Origin: T3Sed10-241 sp036796255
Lineage (GTDB): Bacteria > Bacteroidota > Bacteroidia > Flavobacteriales_D > Cryomorphaceae
Direction: 5' to 3'
Assembly: GCA_036796255.1 (NCBI GenBank)
Contig: DAIRDH010000035.1
Location: 1-34,349, forward strand
Length of the DNA: 34,349 bases
The notes beneath the pieces were generated by a model. That model was given only the letters and a program-made list of their open reading frames with translations. It did no database searches and was not told where the DNA came from. Positions 6,709 to 14,265 of the stretch are shown piece by piece (the stretch's first letter is position 1; each line of letters begins with the position of its first letter). Made by a program: the position numbers and the translations under genes.

Positions 6709-7425
6709 TCAACGCCCAAATAAGCCGTACTTCAGCATGCAGTACAGGGCCCTAAAGCCATCCCGCCAGCCTATTTTCTTACCCTCTTCGTAGGTGCGGC
6801 CGTAATAGGATATTCCCACTTCGTAAATGCGGATGCGCGGTATGCGCGAAATCTTTGCAGTAACCTCAGGTTCAAAGCCAAAGCGCTTTTCTTTCAAGTC
6901 CAGATTTTGGATAATCGGCGTGCGAAACATCTTGTAGCACGTCTCCATATCTGTGAGGTTGAGGTTGGTAAACATGTTGGAAATGAAAGTCAAAAACTTG
7001 TTGCCCAATGAGTGCCAAAAAAAGAGGATGCGGTGCGGATTGCCGCCCATAAAGCGCGAACCGTATACCACATCGGCCACACCGTCGAGCATGGGTCGCA
7101 GCAGCAAGTTATACTCTTCCGGGTCGTATTCGAGGTCAGCGTCCTGAATGATCAGGATGTCACCTGTTGCCAATTTGATACCCGTGTGGAGCGCAGCGCC
7201 CTTGCCCTGATTCTTTTCGTGGCTGTGTAGCACGATTGGCATTTCATGATTCTGGGCCATGTAGCGCTGCACTGAAGCCACAGTTTCATCACTTGAGCAA
7301 TCGTTGACGATGATAATTTCTTTGGCCAGACCTCCGCGCAGCTCCACGCCTTTTACCTTATCCAGAATCAGGTGTATGGTGCGGGCTTCATTGTAAGCCG
7401 GAATGACTATCGAGAGTTTTTGCAT
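6709..7425 (-). CDS. Family 2 glycosyltransferase (dolichyl-phosphate-mannose-synthase-like)
   Basis: A 238-residue GT-A fold enzyme. The N-terminal LSIVIPAYNEARTI and IIIVNDCSSDETV bind the nucleotide sugar. The metal-binding DxD is D95-A-D97 in QDADLEYDPEEY, and KGAALHTGI is the usual conserved loop. This type transfers a sugar from a nucleotide donor to a polyprenyl phosphate or related lipid. It lacks C-terminal membrane helices, so it is probably peripheral at the inner membrane. Donor and acceptor cannot be set from sequence. It is monocistronic with a well-formed promoter at 7475-7504. Confidence 0.9.
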   Translation of the reverse strand: MQKLSIVIPAYNEARTIHLILDKVKGVELRGGLAKEIIIVNDCSSDETVASVQRYMAQNHEMPIVLHSHEKNQGKGAALHTGIKLATGDILIIQDADLEYDPEEYNLLLRPMLDGVADVVYGSRFMGGNPHRILFFWHSLGNKFLTFISNMFTNLNLTDMETCYKMFRTPIIQNLDLKEKRFGFEPEVTAKISRIPRIRIYEVGISYYGRTYEEGKKIGWRDGFRALYCMLKYGLFGR

Positions 7426-7474
7426 AAGAATGAGATGCCTGTTGGACTGTAGCTGCCGTGCGATTTGGGGTCGG

Positions 7475-7504
7475 CAAAGATAGCAAAAGCGCTTATCGAG
7501 ACAA
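7475..7504 (-). promoter_or_regulatory. Promoter for the family 2 glycosyltransferase gene
   Basis: On the minus strand, TTG is followed by 19 bases and TATCTTTG, an excellent Bacteroidota promoter match. The leader to the ATG at 7425 is about 45 bases. Confidence 0.7.
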
Positions 7505-7554
7505 TGCCCTTAAAATCACGAGGTCTGAGGTTTTGGTACACACGCTCACCCGCA

Positions 7555-8136
7555 TTAATCATGGACTTGAGGCTTCCATTCCTGATTTTCCAGTATGCCA
7601 TCAACTTTAGCGAAAAAATTGCTCACGCTTTTTGGTACGTCCCATCTGGCAATGACAGTTTTTCTTTGATCCCCTTCGGCAATGGTAAGGCTTGCTGAGG
7701 GAAAGTCCATCAAACCTTGCTTGTCGTACACATTCTCGAATTCAAAAAAGCCGGCCTGCTTGCTTTCTTCAAAGATTGTGTTGAGGTCAGCCTCTGGTAT
7801 TCTTGCGTAAAATTTGCCCATGCGATCCACGAAATTGATACCCTCATAAGTGGCATATCCACTTTCGTAAACCCTGATTTTGAACACCGGACACTGTCCG
7901 AAGCAAGCCGTGCGGGCCATTCCAATGATCAAAGTGTCGTGCACTGCAGCCACCACTTCTTCCTTTTGAGCAGCCGCCGCAGAATCGACCTGCGCCTGCA
8001 ATTCATCCGCATTTTGATTGATATTCTTGCCCATGTCACTTTTCGATTTGCAAGCTACCGAGAGCAAGGCGATGACACAGCAGCCGACAAAGGCGCGAGC
8101 GATATGAGTTGATTTACAGGAAGCGTTCATATTCAA
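7555..8136 (-). CDS. DUF6438 domain lipoprotein
   Basis: A 193-residue exported protein. A hydrophobic N-terminal segment ends in LLSVACKSKSD, with C29 as the probable lipidated cysteine (the lipobox is imperfect, with Ser at -3). A low-complexity linker (about 30-65) leads to the DUF6438 domain: MARTACFGQCPVFKIRVYES with the paired cysteines of the family motif, then GYATYEG, and SKQAGFFEFENVYDKQ. It is likely anchored in the cell envelope; function is unknown. The start may be M3 (8130). It is divergent from phosphofructokinase, so the promoter regions are adjacent. Confidence 0.85.
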   Translation of the reverse strand: MNMNASCKSTHIARAFVGCCVIALLSVACKSKSDMGKNINQNADELQAQVDSAAAAQKEEVVAAVHDTLIIGMARTACFGQCPVFKIRVYESGYATYEGINFVDRMGKFYARIPEADLNTIFEESKQAGFFEFENVYDKQGLMDFPSASLTIAEGDQRKTVIARWDVPKSVSNFFAKVDGILENQEWKPQVHD

Positions 8137-8158
8137 AAATTAGGTTGGGTATTGGCTA

Positions 8159-8187
8159 CAAATGTAAGAGTAATCAATTCTAAGCAA
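8159..8187 (-). promoter_or_regulatory. Promoter for the DUF6438 lipoprotein gene
   Basis: The minus strand shows TTG, an 18-base spacer and TACATTTG, giving a short leader to the ATG at 8136. The same region lies just upstream of the divergent pfkA transcript. Confidence 0.6.
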
Positions 8188-8272
8188 GAAATTGAATCGA
8201 TGTGATGTCAAATCTTTGCTTGATTGGCTCCGTTCTGGCGACATTACCTATTTTCGGGCTAAAGTAATCATT

Positions 8273-9370
8273 GTGAAAAAGAAAAAATTATTGGTAGCCA
8301 CGGGTGGTGGCGATTGTCCCGGCCTCAATGCTGTGATCAGAGGCATCGTAAAGCGCGCAGGCCAGGAAGGCAAATGGGAAGTTTGGGGCAGCATGGAGGC
8401 ATTCGTTGGGATTATGGAGGAACCGCCTCGCCTTATGCGGCTCGATGCAACCACCACAGCCGGGATTCACGTGCGCGGCGGTACCATCATCAAAACCACG
8501 AACAAAGGCAATCCCATGCGCTACGTAACGAAGGCGCCTGATGGAAGCACCAGGGAAGAGAACCGCATACCCTGGCTGGTGGAGCGAATGAAATCACAAG
8601 GTTTTGATGCACTGATCAACATTGGCGGCGATGGTTCGCAGGCCATCTCATACGCCTTAAATGAAGCCGGTATGCCAACGGTTGGGGTGCCCAAAACCAT
8701 CGACAATGATTTGTCATCCACCGATTTCACCTTTGGATTTCAAACTGCAGTGCAAACCGCTACCGATGCATTTGACCGACTCGTAACCACTGCAAGCAGC
8801 CACCATAGGGTGATGATCATGGAAGTGATGGGCCGCGATGCCGGATGGATAGCCCTCTACACCGCGCTTGCCGGAGGTGCCGAGGTCTGCCTGATTCCTG
8901 AAATTCCCTACGATGTGGCTTCTATTGTGCAGCGCATCAACGCGCGCTATGACAGCGGTCGGGGTTTCGTAAACATCGTAGTGGCTGAAGGGGCTGTAGC
9001 CAAAAACGGCAGTGTCACCGCCTCAGAAGGTGAGGCAGGGCGTAATGCTGTCCGCCTTGGCGGTGTGGCTTACACCCTTGCACAACAACTCAAAGACAAT
9101 GGCGTAGAGGCCGATATCAGGGAAACGGTACTGGGCCACATACAGCGCGGAGGCACACCTACGGCTTACGACCGGGTACTGGCTTCCGTATTTGGCGTGA
9201 AAGCTTTTGACCTGGTGCTGGCGGGCCGCTTTGGCGAATTGGTGGTGCTCAAAAACAATGACTTCAGTTCTGTATCTATCCAGGAAGCGATTTCATCATA
9301 CAACTACGTGAATACTTCGGGAACCCTCGTGAATGCTGCCCGAGGTCTGGGCATCTCCTTCGGTGATTGA
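8273..9370 (+). CDS. pfkA: 6-phosphofructokinase
   Basis: A 365-residue cytoplasmic enzyme that phosphorylates fructose 6-phosphate in glycolysis. Landmarks are ATGGGDCPGLNAVIRG (10-24), INIGGDGSQ with G121 at the position that separates ATP (Gly) from pyrophosphate (Asp) users, VPKTIDNDL with K141 and D144, EVMGRDAGWIAL, and LGHIQRGGTPTAYDR. The mix of Gly at the first site with Lys at the second is seen in the group III clade that includes ATP-dependent members, so ATP use is favoured but not certain. The start is taken as GTG 8273 (read as Met, then KKKKLLVATGGGD). The longer frame opens with TTG at 8192, inside the divergent promoter region, and adds no family sequence. Confidence 0.92.
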   Translation: MKKKKLLVATGGGDCPGLNAVIRGIVKRAGQEGKWEVWGSMEAFVGIMEEPPRLMRLDATTTAGIHVRGGTIIKTTNKGNPMRYVTKAPDGSTREENRIPWLVERMKSQGFDALINIGGDGSQAISYALNEAGMPTVGVPKTIDNDLSSTDFTFGFQTAVQTATDAFDRLVTTASSHHRVMIMEVMGRDAGWIALYTALAGGAEVCLIPEIPYDVASIVQRINARYDSGRGFVNIVVAEGAVAKNGSVTASEGEAGRNAVRLGGVAYTLAQQLKDNGVEADIRETVLGHIQRGGTPTAYDRVLASVFGVKAFDLVLAGRFGELVVLKNNDFSSVSIQEAISSYNYVNTSGTLVNAARGLGISFGD

Positions 9371-9404
9371 ACCTGCATGAGGTCCAAAGGCTAAAAGGTG
9401 CTAT

Positions 9405-10268
9405 TCAGAGTTGGTACAGCGCGAAAAACAACGCGGCCTGAAGTACCAGCAAGCCATCAATCCAAATGGAAAAAAACAGGGGATTGCGCTGAGGTGCTGA
9501 CTTCCTGACCAGGAGCAGTGCAAACAAGCTGCTCATGACATGGGCGGTCAATAGAAATGCACTCGTATCGCCGCTCAGGTAGAGCAAGGCCGCTGCGAGC
9601 ATGGAGAGCCGAAGTGCATTTTGCGAAAGCCGGATGGTGCCAGTCACCCCCAAAATCTGTGGAAGGGTGCGCTGCTGCGGGTCGTCATAAGGCAAGTCCC
9701 TTATATCGAATGCGGCTGTAAGCGCTAGTACAAGTCCGCCCTGCATCGCGATAAAAAAGGCCGTAGTGCCCTCATTGGTCCAGGATTCATTGATGGCCTG
9801 GTCAAACATTGGCGCGCCAATTCCAGTGAGCAACCACACCAGCATTATGGTCCAGGTTTTGAAATAAGGCGTTTTGCGCAAAGTGCCATGGCCAATCCTT
9901 TTCTGCTTCAAAGCTGGCATAAAGGTTTTGGGTGGCACTGCGTAAGCGATTGCCAAGACCGCTGCAACAAGGAGCACCGATGCAACGATGAAATGAATCT
10001 GGGTGGCCGCGATCAATGCGCCCACCGCGCCTGCGTACATAAGCGCAGTTTTTGCCCGACGCAGGCGGCTATTCGGGCCGAGATCGCCCACCATGCGTTG
10101 AAAATTGTACATGAAAAGCGTGCCGGAGAATACCAGCAGCAGTAGAAAACCATTTGCCGGAAGGCCGAAAAACCAATAGCTGCAACCGGCAAAGCCCGCT
10201 GCACCCAAGGCTATAAATAAGTTGGAGTCAGCGAGGAAGTTGGCCAGGGCTGCGAACTTGCTGCGCAC
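9405..10268 (-). CDS. UbiA-like prenyltransferase superfamily membrane protein
   Basis: A 287-residue polytopic protein with seven to eight hydrophobic helices. The segment DIRDLPYDDPQQRTLPQILG corresponds to the second Asp-rich motif of UbiA-type prenyltransferases, including the trailing TLP...LG. The first motif (NDxxDxxxD in classic members) is degraded here to YNFQRMVGD around residues 54-62. That makes the substrate, and even catalysis, uncertain. The start is GTG at 10268, three bases after the stop of the upstream gene on the same strand, so the two are probably cotranscribed and translationally linked. Confidence 0.7.
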   Translation of the reverse strand: MRSKFAALANFLADSNLFIALGAAGFAGCSYWFFGLPANGFLLLLVFSGTLFMYNFQRMVGDLGPNSRLRRAKTALMYAGAVGALIAATQIHFIVASVLLVAAVLAIAYAVPPKTFMPALKQKRIGHGTLRKTPYFKTWTIMLVWLLTGIGAPMFDQAINESWTNEGTTAFFIAMQGGLVLALTAAFDIRDLPYDDPQQRTLPQILGVTGTIRLSQNALRLSMLAAALLYLSGDTSAFLLTAHVMSSLFALLLVRKSAPQRNPLFFSIWIDGLLVLQAALFFALYQL

Positions 10269-10271
10269 GGC

Positions 10272-10991
10272 TCAGGGATTGCTGTCCAAAATGCTAAAGG
10301 CAATGAGACCAGCTGCCACGCCTATGGCACTGCCTTTGAGCGCCTGCCTTAAATTGCGGCTTCGGGTTTGGGTCTCGAAACCGCGCGCATAATCATCATT
10401 GTGTTGATAAGCCAGGCTGCTCATCTTGTGGGGCGGAATGCGCACAGTTGGGATTTTGGTGCTCAAGGCAAATAGCGGTGGCACGGCCAATGCGAGTATG
10501 CTGCCTCTGGCCGCAAAACCGGCGGCGGCACCCAATCCGAGTCCGGCATAAAGCCATGAACGGCCAGTTTTTGAAGCGAATGCATCGCTCTGCCCGGCAG
10601 CGAAGGAGCGCATGGCATCAACGGAAAGGTAATTGCCCTCTTCCTCGTCATATTCATAGAATATTTTCTCCGATCCATTGGGTCGCTCCACGGCAAAAAC
10701 TTCGTCGCGCGTGCGCTTGCCCTGCACCATCACCACGGGATACTTCTCGGCTTTGGCTGAGCGGATATCTGTATTGAAATAGTCGCCAGCTTTGCGGCGC
10801 TCTTTCAAATTGAGCCTTTCGCGTTTGAAATAATTTTTGTCAAAGGTGAATTGCAGATCGGTATAGCTGCTGTCGTTGAAGTTAAACACGGGCACTTCAC
10901 GCCCGTTCATGAGGGTGAGCGTATACACTTCTTGTGCCTGGCTGCTGAAGGCGCACAGGGCAAGTACAAAAGGAATGATAATTTTTTTCAT
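10272..10991 (-). CDS. Exported hypothetical protein with C-terminal hydrophobic segments
   Basis: A 239-residue protein that I do not recognise. It has a standard signal peptide (MKKIIIPFVLALCAFSSQAQ). A beta-rich region follows, with charged motifs such as YEYDEEEGNYLSVDAMRSF. Hydrophobic glycine/alanine-rich stretches lie at about 145-182, and another is at the C-terminus (GSAIGVAAGLIAFSIL). The start at 10991 is chosen because the signal peptide begins there; an upstream in-frame start at 11015 would add MITFTAAT. It sits directly upstream of the UbiA-like gene, suggesting a shared envelope-related task. Confidence 0.7.
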   Translation of the reverse strand: MKKIIIPFVLALCAFSSQAQEVYTLTLMNGREVPVFNFNDSSYTDLQFTFDKNYFKRERLNLKERRKAGDYFNTDIRSAKAEKYPVVMVQGKRTRDEVFAVERPNGSEKIFYEYDEEEGNYLSVDAMRSFAAGQSDAFASKTGRSWLYAGLGLGAAAGFAARGSILALAVPPLFALSTKIPTVRIPPHKMSSLAYQHNDDYARGFETQTRSRNLRQALKGSAIGVAAGLIAFSILDSNP

Positions 10992-11188
10992 GGTAGCTGC
11001 GGTAAAAGTAATCATGTATGGGCAATCACAGTTACAAAGACTGCAATCGTTCGCATGTTCATTTTTGCGGAAGCGGAAAGAAATGTAAGATCAGGGCCCC
11101 ACAATTCTCTTCTTGACGTCAACAAATTTATGACTGCAGGGTTAAGGCAATGCTGATAAATGCAGCAAAGAAATCATGCCTTTGTGAT

Positions 11189-11196
11189 TATATTTG
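11189..11196 (+). promoter_or_regulatory. Candidate promoter -10 for gcvP
   Basis: TATATTTG matches TAnnTTTG, with its last base 36 bases upstream of the ATG at 11233. It excludes an in-frame start at 11194. No TTG box is evident at 18-20 bases upstream. The rest of 10992-11188 shows no gene or riboswitch that I recognise. Confidence 0.5.
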
Positions 11197-11232
11197 CGCA
11201 CATTTTTACCACCAACCCGAATCCATATTCCC

Positions 11233-14115
11233 ATGCCACTTAGAGATTTTCCAAAACGACATATCGGTCCCAGAGAACACGAAGTAGAAGAGATGCTTCA
11301 AAGCATTGGTGTCGAGTCACTAGATGCACTGATTGACCTTACAGTTCCCTCAAATATACGACTGCCCAAGCCGCTGGAATTGTCCGGCAGCCGCAGTGAG
11401 CATTGGTACCTGCGCGAGCTGAAAACACTTGCCGCAAAGAACAAAGTGTACCGCACCTATATGGGTATGGGCTATTACAACACCATCGTGCCACCTGCCA
11501 TACAGCGCAACGTGCTCGAGAATCCGGGATGGTATACGGCTTACACCCCTTACCAAAGTGAAATAGCACAAGGCCGGCTGGAAGCATTGCTCAACTTCCA
11601 AACCATGGTGACCGACCTTACGGGCATGGAAATAGCCAACGCGTCGCTTCTCGATGAAGCCACTGCCGCAGCCGAAGCCATGGGTATGCTCTACAGCGCC
11701 CGCAGCCGCGACGCAGCTAAGCGTGGTGCAAACATATTTTACGTGTCAGCACAATGCTTTCCGCAAACAATTGACGTGCTCAAAACCAGGGCCATTCCGA
11801 TGGGAATTGAGTTGATCATCGGAAACCACCGCGAGTTTAAATTCAACGACAAGGTATTTGGAGCTTTGCTGCAATACCCGGATGCTACGGGCGAGGTATG
11901 CGATTACCGCGAATTTGTAAAGGCGGCTCACGCCCATGAAACAGGCGTGGTGGTAGCCACTGACCTGCTCAGCCTTGCACTCCTCACGCCTCCTGGTGAG
12001 TGGGGTGCCGATGTGGTGGTGGGAAATTCTCAGCGCTTCGGGGTGCCCATGGGCTTCGGAGGCCCTCACGCTGCCTTTTTTGCAACAAAAGATGAGTACA
12101 AGCGCCACATTCCGGGCCGTATTGTTGGCGTTTCGACCGACAGGCATGGCAAGCCGGGCTACCGCCTGGCATTGCAAACCCGCGAGCAGCACATACGCCG
12201 CGACAAGGCGACTTCCAACATATGCACAGCCCAGAGCCTGCTGGCCATCATGGCTTCCATGTATGCCGTGTATCACGGACCCGATGGCGTGCGCAAAATC
12301 GCGATGGACGTGCATACCAAAACTGCCCGCCTCGCGCAGTGTTTGGTCAGCCTTGGCTATACGGTGGTGAATTCAGTGTTTTTCGACACCATTATGGTAG
12401 AGTTGCCCGAAGGCACCTCAAAAGTGAGCATTGCTGAAAAAGCCGAAGCAAGACAAATCAATTTGAGGTATTTCAACACCAACCATGTAGGCATCAGCCT
12501 GGATGAAACGGTGAGCCGCAGCGACTTCGACGAGATTTTTGAGGTTTTTGCGGAAGCGATCAATGCAGAGTCAGACCAAATACCAGCCGAAGTGCAATCG
12601 CCCATTGAGGGATTCTTCAAGCGCAGTACTGGCTACTTAAGCCATCCTACATTCAACCGATACCACAGCGAAACTGAGCTGATGCGCTACATTAAGCGTT
12701 TGGAAAACAAAGATTTGTCTCTGACGCATAGCATGATCGCGCTCGGTTCCTGCACCATGAAGCTGAATGCTGCCAGCGAGTTGATGCCCATTACCTGGCC
12801 GGAGTGGGCCAATATCCATCCATTCGCTCCCGAACCGCAGACGGCAGGCTACCGCGAAATGTTTGAAGGCCTCAAGCGCGCCCTATGCGAAGTAACCGGA
12901 TTTGCCGGCGTATCACTCCAGCCCAATAGCGGTGCGCAGGGCGAGTATGCTGGACTCATGGTGATCAGAAATTACCACATAAGCCGCGGTGACCGCCACC
13001 GCAACATTGCACTCATTCCGAGCAGTGCCCACGGCACCAACCCGGCGAGTGCTGTGATGGCCGGTATGGAAGTGGTGGTGGTGAAGTGCGACGATGAGGG
13101 AAATATTGACGTGAACGACCTGTTTGAAAAAGCTGAAAAGCACGCTGACAAGCTTTCATGCCTAATGGTAACCTATCCTTCCACGCACGGGGTATTTGAG
13201 GAATCGATTATCGAAATCAACAAGAAGATACACGCCTGCGGAGGTCAGGTATATATGGATGGTGCCAATATGAATGCACAGGTGGGCTTGACCAGCCCAG
13301 GCCTTATCGGTGCTGACGTGTGCCACCTCAACCTGCACAAAACTTTTGCCATACCCCACGGCGGCGGCGGCCCCGGCATGGGTCCTATCGGTGTGGCAGC
13401 ACACCTGGTTCCTTTCCTGCCAGGCCACAGCATTGTAGAAGTAGGCGGAGCCAACCAAACCACTGCTGTATCAGCAGCTCCGTGGGGAAGTGCGCTTATT
13501 TTGCTCATATCTTACGGTTACATCAAGATGTTGGGTGGTGATGGCATGACCTTGTCCACCAAGATAGCCATCTTGAATGCAAATTATATTAAAGCAAGGC
13601 TCGAAGGTGCGTACAAGGTACTTTACAAAGGCAAGAACGGCACGGTAGCCCACGAGATGATTGTAGATTGCCGCCCCTTCAAAGCCCAGGGTATAGAAGT
13701 GCAAGACATTGCCAAGAGGCTCATTGATTATGGCTTCCACGCACCTACTGTGTCATGGCCTGTTGCAGGTACCGTGATGATAGAGCCCACGGAGAGCGAA
13801 TCGAAGCGCGAGCTGGACCGTTTCTGCGATGCCATGCTCCAAATCAGGGAAGAAGTGAGGGAGATAGAAAACGGCATGTATGCACAGACCGATAATGTAC
13901 TTGTGAATGCCCCCCACACTGCTGAGGAAGCAACCGCAGACCATTGGGAGCATGGCTACAGCCGTGAAAAGGCAGTGTATCCCTTGCCCTACACACGTGC
14001 ATCAAAATTCTGGACACCGGTGGCGAGGGTTGACAATGCGTATGGCGACAGAAACCTTGTGTGTACCTGCCCCCCCATTGAGGCATTCGCAGAAGAGGAG
14101 CGCGCGTCAGCTTAG
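11233..14115 (+). CDS. gcvP: Glycine dehydrogenase (aminomethyl-transferring), P-protein of the glycine cleavage system
   Basis: A 960-residue homodimer-type P-protein. It decarboxylates glycine and passes the aminomethyl group to lipoyl H-protein. The N-terminal half starts FPKRHIGPREHEVEEML and contains YTPYQSEIAQGRLEALLNFQ and SLLDEATAAAEAM. The C-terminal half holds SMIALGSCTMKLNA, SAHGTNPASA, the PLP lysine K703 in HLNLHKTFAIPHGGGGPG, and CPPIEAF at the end. The two halves are fused, as in E. coli and eukaryotes, not split into two subunits. The start was chosen from the family N-terminus and promoter position. The partner genes gcvT and gcvH are not in this window. Confidence 0.97.
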   Translation: MPLRDFPKRHIGPREHEVEEMLQSIGVESLDALIDLTVPSNIRLPKPLELSGSRSEHWYLRELKTLAAKNKVYRTYMGMGYYNTIVPPAIQRNVLENPGWYTAYTPYQSEIAQGRLEALLNFQTMVTDLTGMEIANASLLDEATAAAEAMGMLYSARSRDAAKRGANIFYVSAQCFPQTIDVLKTRAIPMGIELIIGNHREFKFNDKVFGALLQYPDATGEVCDYREFVKAAHAHETGVVVATDLLSLALLTPPGEWGADVVVGNSQRFGVPMGFGGPHAAFFATKDEYKRHIPGRIVGVSTDRHGKPGYRLALQTREQHIRRDKATSNICTAQSLLAIMASMYAVYHGPDGVRKIAMDVHTKTARLAQCLVSLGYTVVNSVFFDTIMVELPEGTSKVSIAEKAEARQINLRYFNTNHVGISLDETVSRSDFDEIFEVFAEAINAESDQIPAEVQSPIEGFFKRSTGYLSHPTFNRYHSETELMRYIKRLENKDLSLTHSMIALGSCTMKLNAASELMPITWPEWANIHPFAPEPQTAGYREMFEGLKRALCEVTGFAGVSLQPNSGAQGEYAGLMVIRNYHISRGDRHRNIALIPSSAHGTNPASAVMAGMEVVVVKCDDEGNIDVNDLFEKAEKHADKLSCLMVTYPSTHGVFEESIIEINKKIHACGGQVYMDGANMNAQVGLTSPGLIGADVCHLNLHKTFAIPHGGGGPGMGPIGVAAHLVPFLPGHSIVEVGGANQTTAVSAAPWGSALILLISYGYIKMLGGDGMTLSTKIAILNANYIKARLEGAYKVLYKGKNGTVAHEMIVDCRPFKAQGIEVQDIAKRLIDYGFHAPTVSWPVAGTVMIEPTESESKRELDRFCDAMLQIREEVREIENGMYAQTDNVLVNAPHTAEEATADHWEHGYSREKAVYPLPYTRASKFWTPVARVDNAYGDRNLVCTCPPIEAFAEEERASA

Positions 14116-14165
14116 TCTTTTGGGCAATCCATTAACCTTAAGGTAACTTTAACCAGAGCGCTCAT

Positions 14166-14187
14166 GATTATTGAGATTTCAATAATC
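14166..14187. promoter_or_regulatory. Perfect 9-bp inverted repeat between gcvP and the T9SS protein gene
   Basis: GATTATTGA and its complement TCAATAATC flank GATT, 51 bases after the gcvP stop and 78 bases before the next ATG. The tail is only partly T-rich (GGGCGTTTTGG), so this could be a weak terminator or a regulator site. Confidence 0.4.
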
Positions 14188-14224
14188 GATGGGCGTTTTG
14201 GCAATGTGTTTTAAACATTATGTC

Positions 14225-14232
14225 TATCTTCG
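14225..14232 (+). promoter_or_regulatory. Candidate promoter -10 for the T9SS secreted protein gene
   Basis: TATCTTCG differs from TAnnTTTG at one position and lies 33 bases before the ATG at 14266. Confidence 0.35.
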
Positions 14233-14265
14233 CCCTGGTCATTGTTAATTTAATCTAACCTTTTT

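Noticed and set aside
8192..8272. Longer phosphofructokinase start
   Set aside because: It begins with TTG within the divergent promoter region and adds residues absent from the family; GTG at 8273 gives the normal N-terminus.
10992..11232. Glycine riboswitch ahead of gcvP
   Set aside because: No tandem aptamer-like paired structure was recognised, and the promoter box lies only 36 bases before the start codon, leaving no room for an aptamer in the leader.
11746..12315. Long minus-strand frame inside gcvP
   Set aside because: It is a shadow of the GC-rich coding strand; gcvP is continuous and complete through this region.
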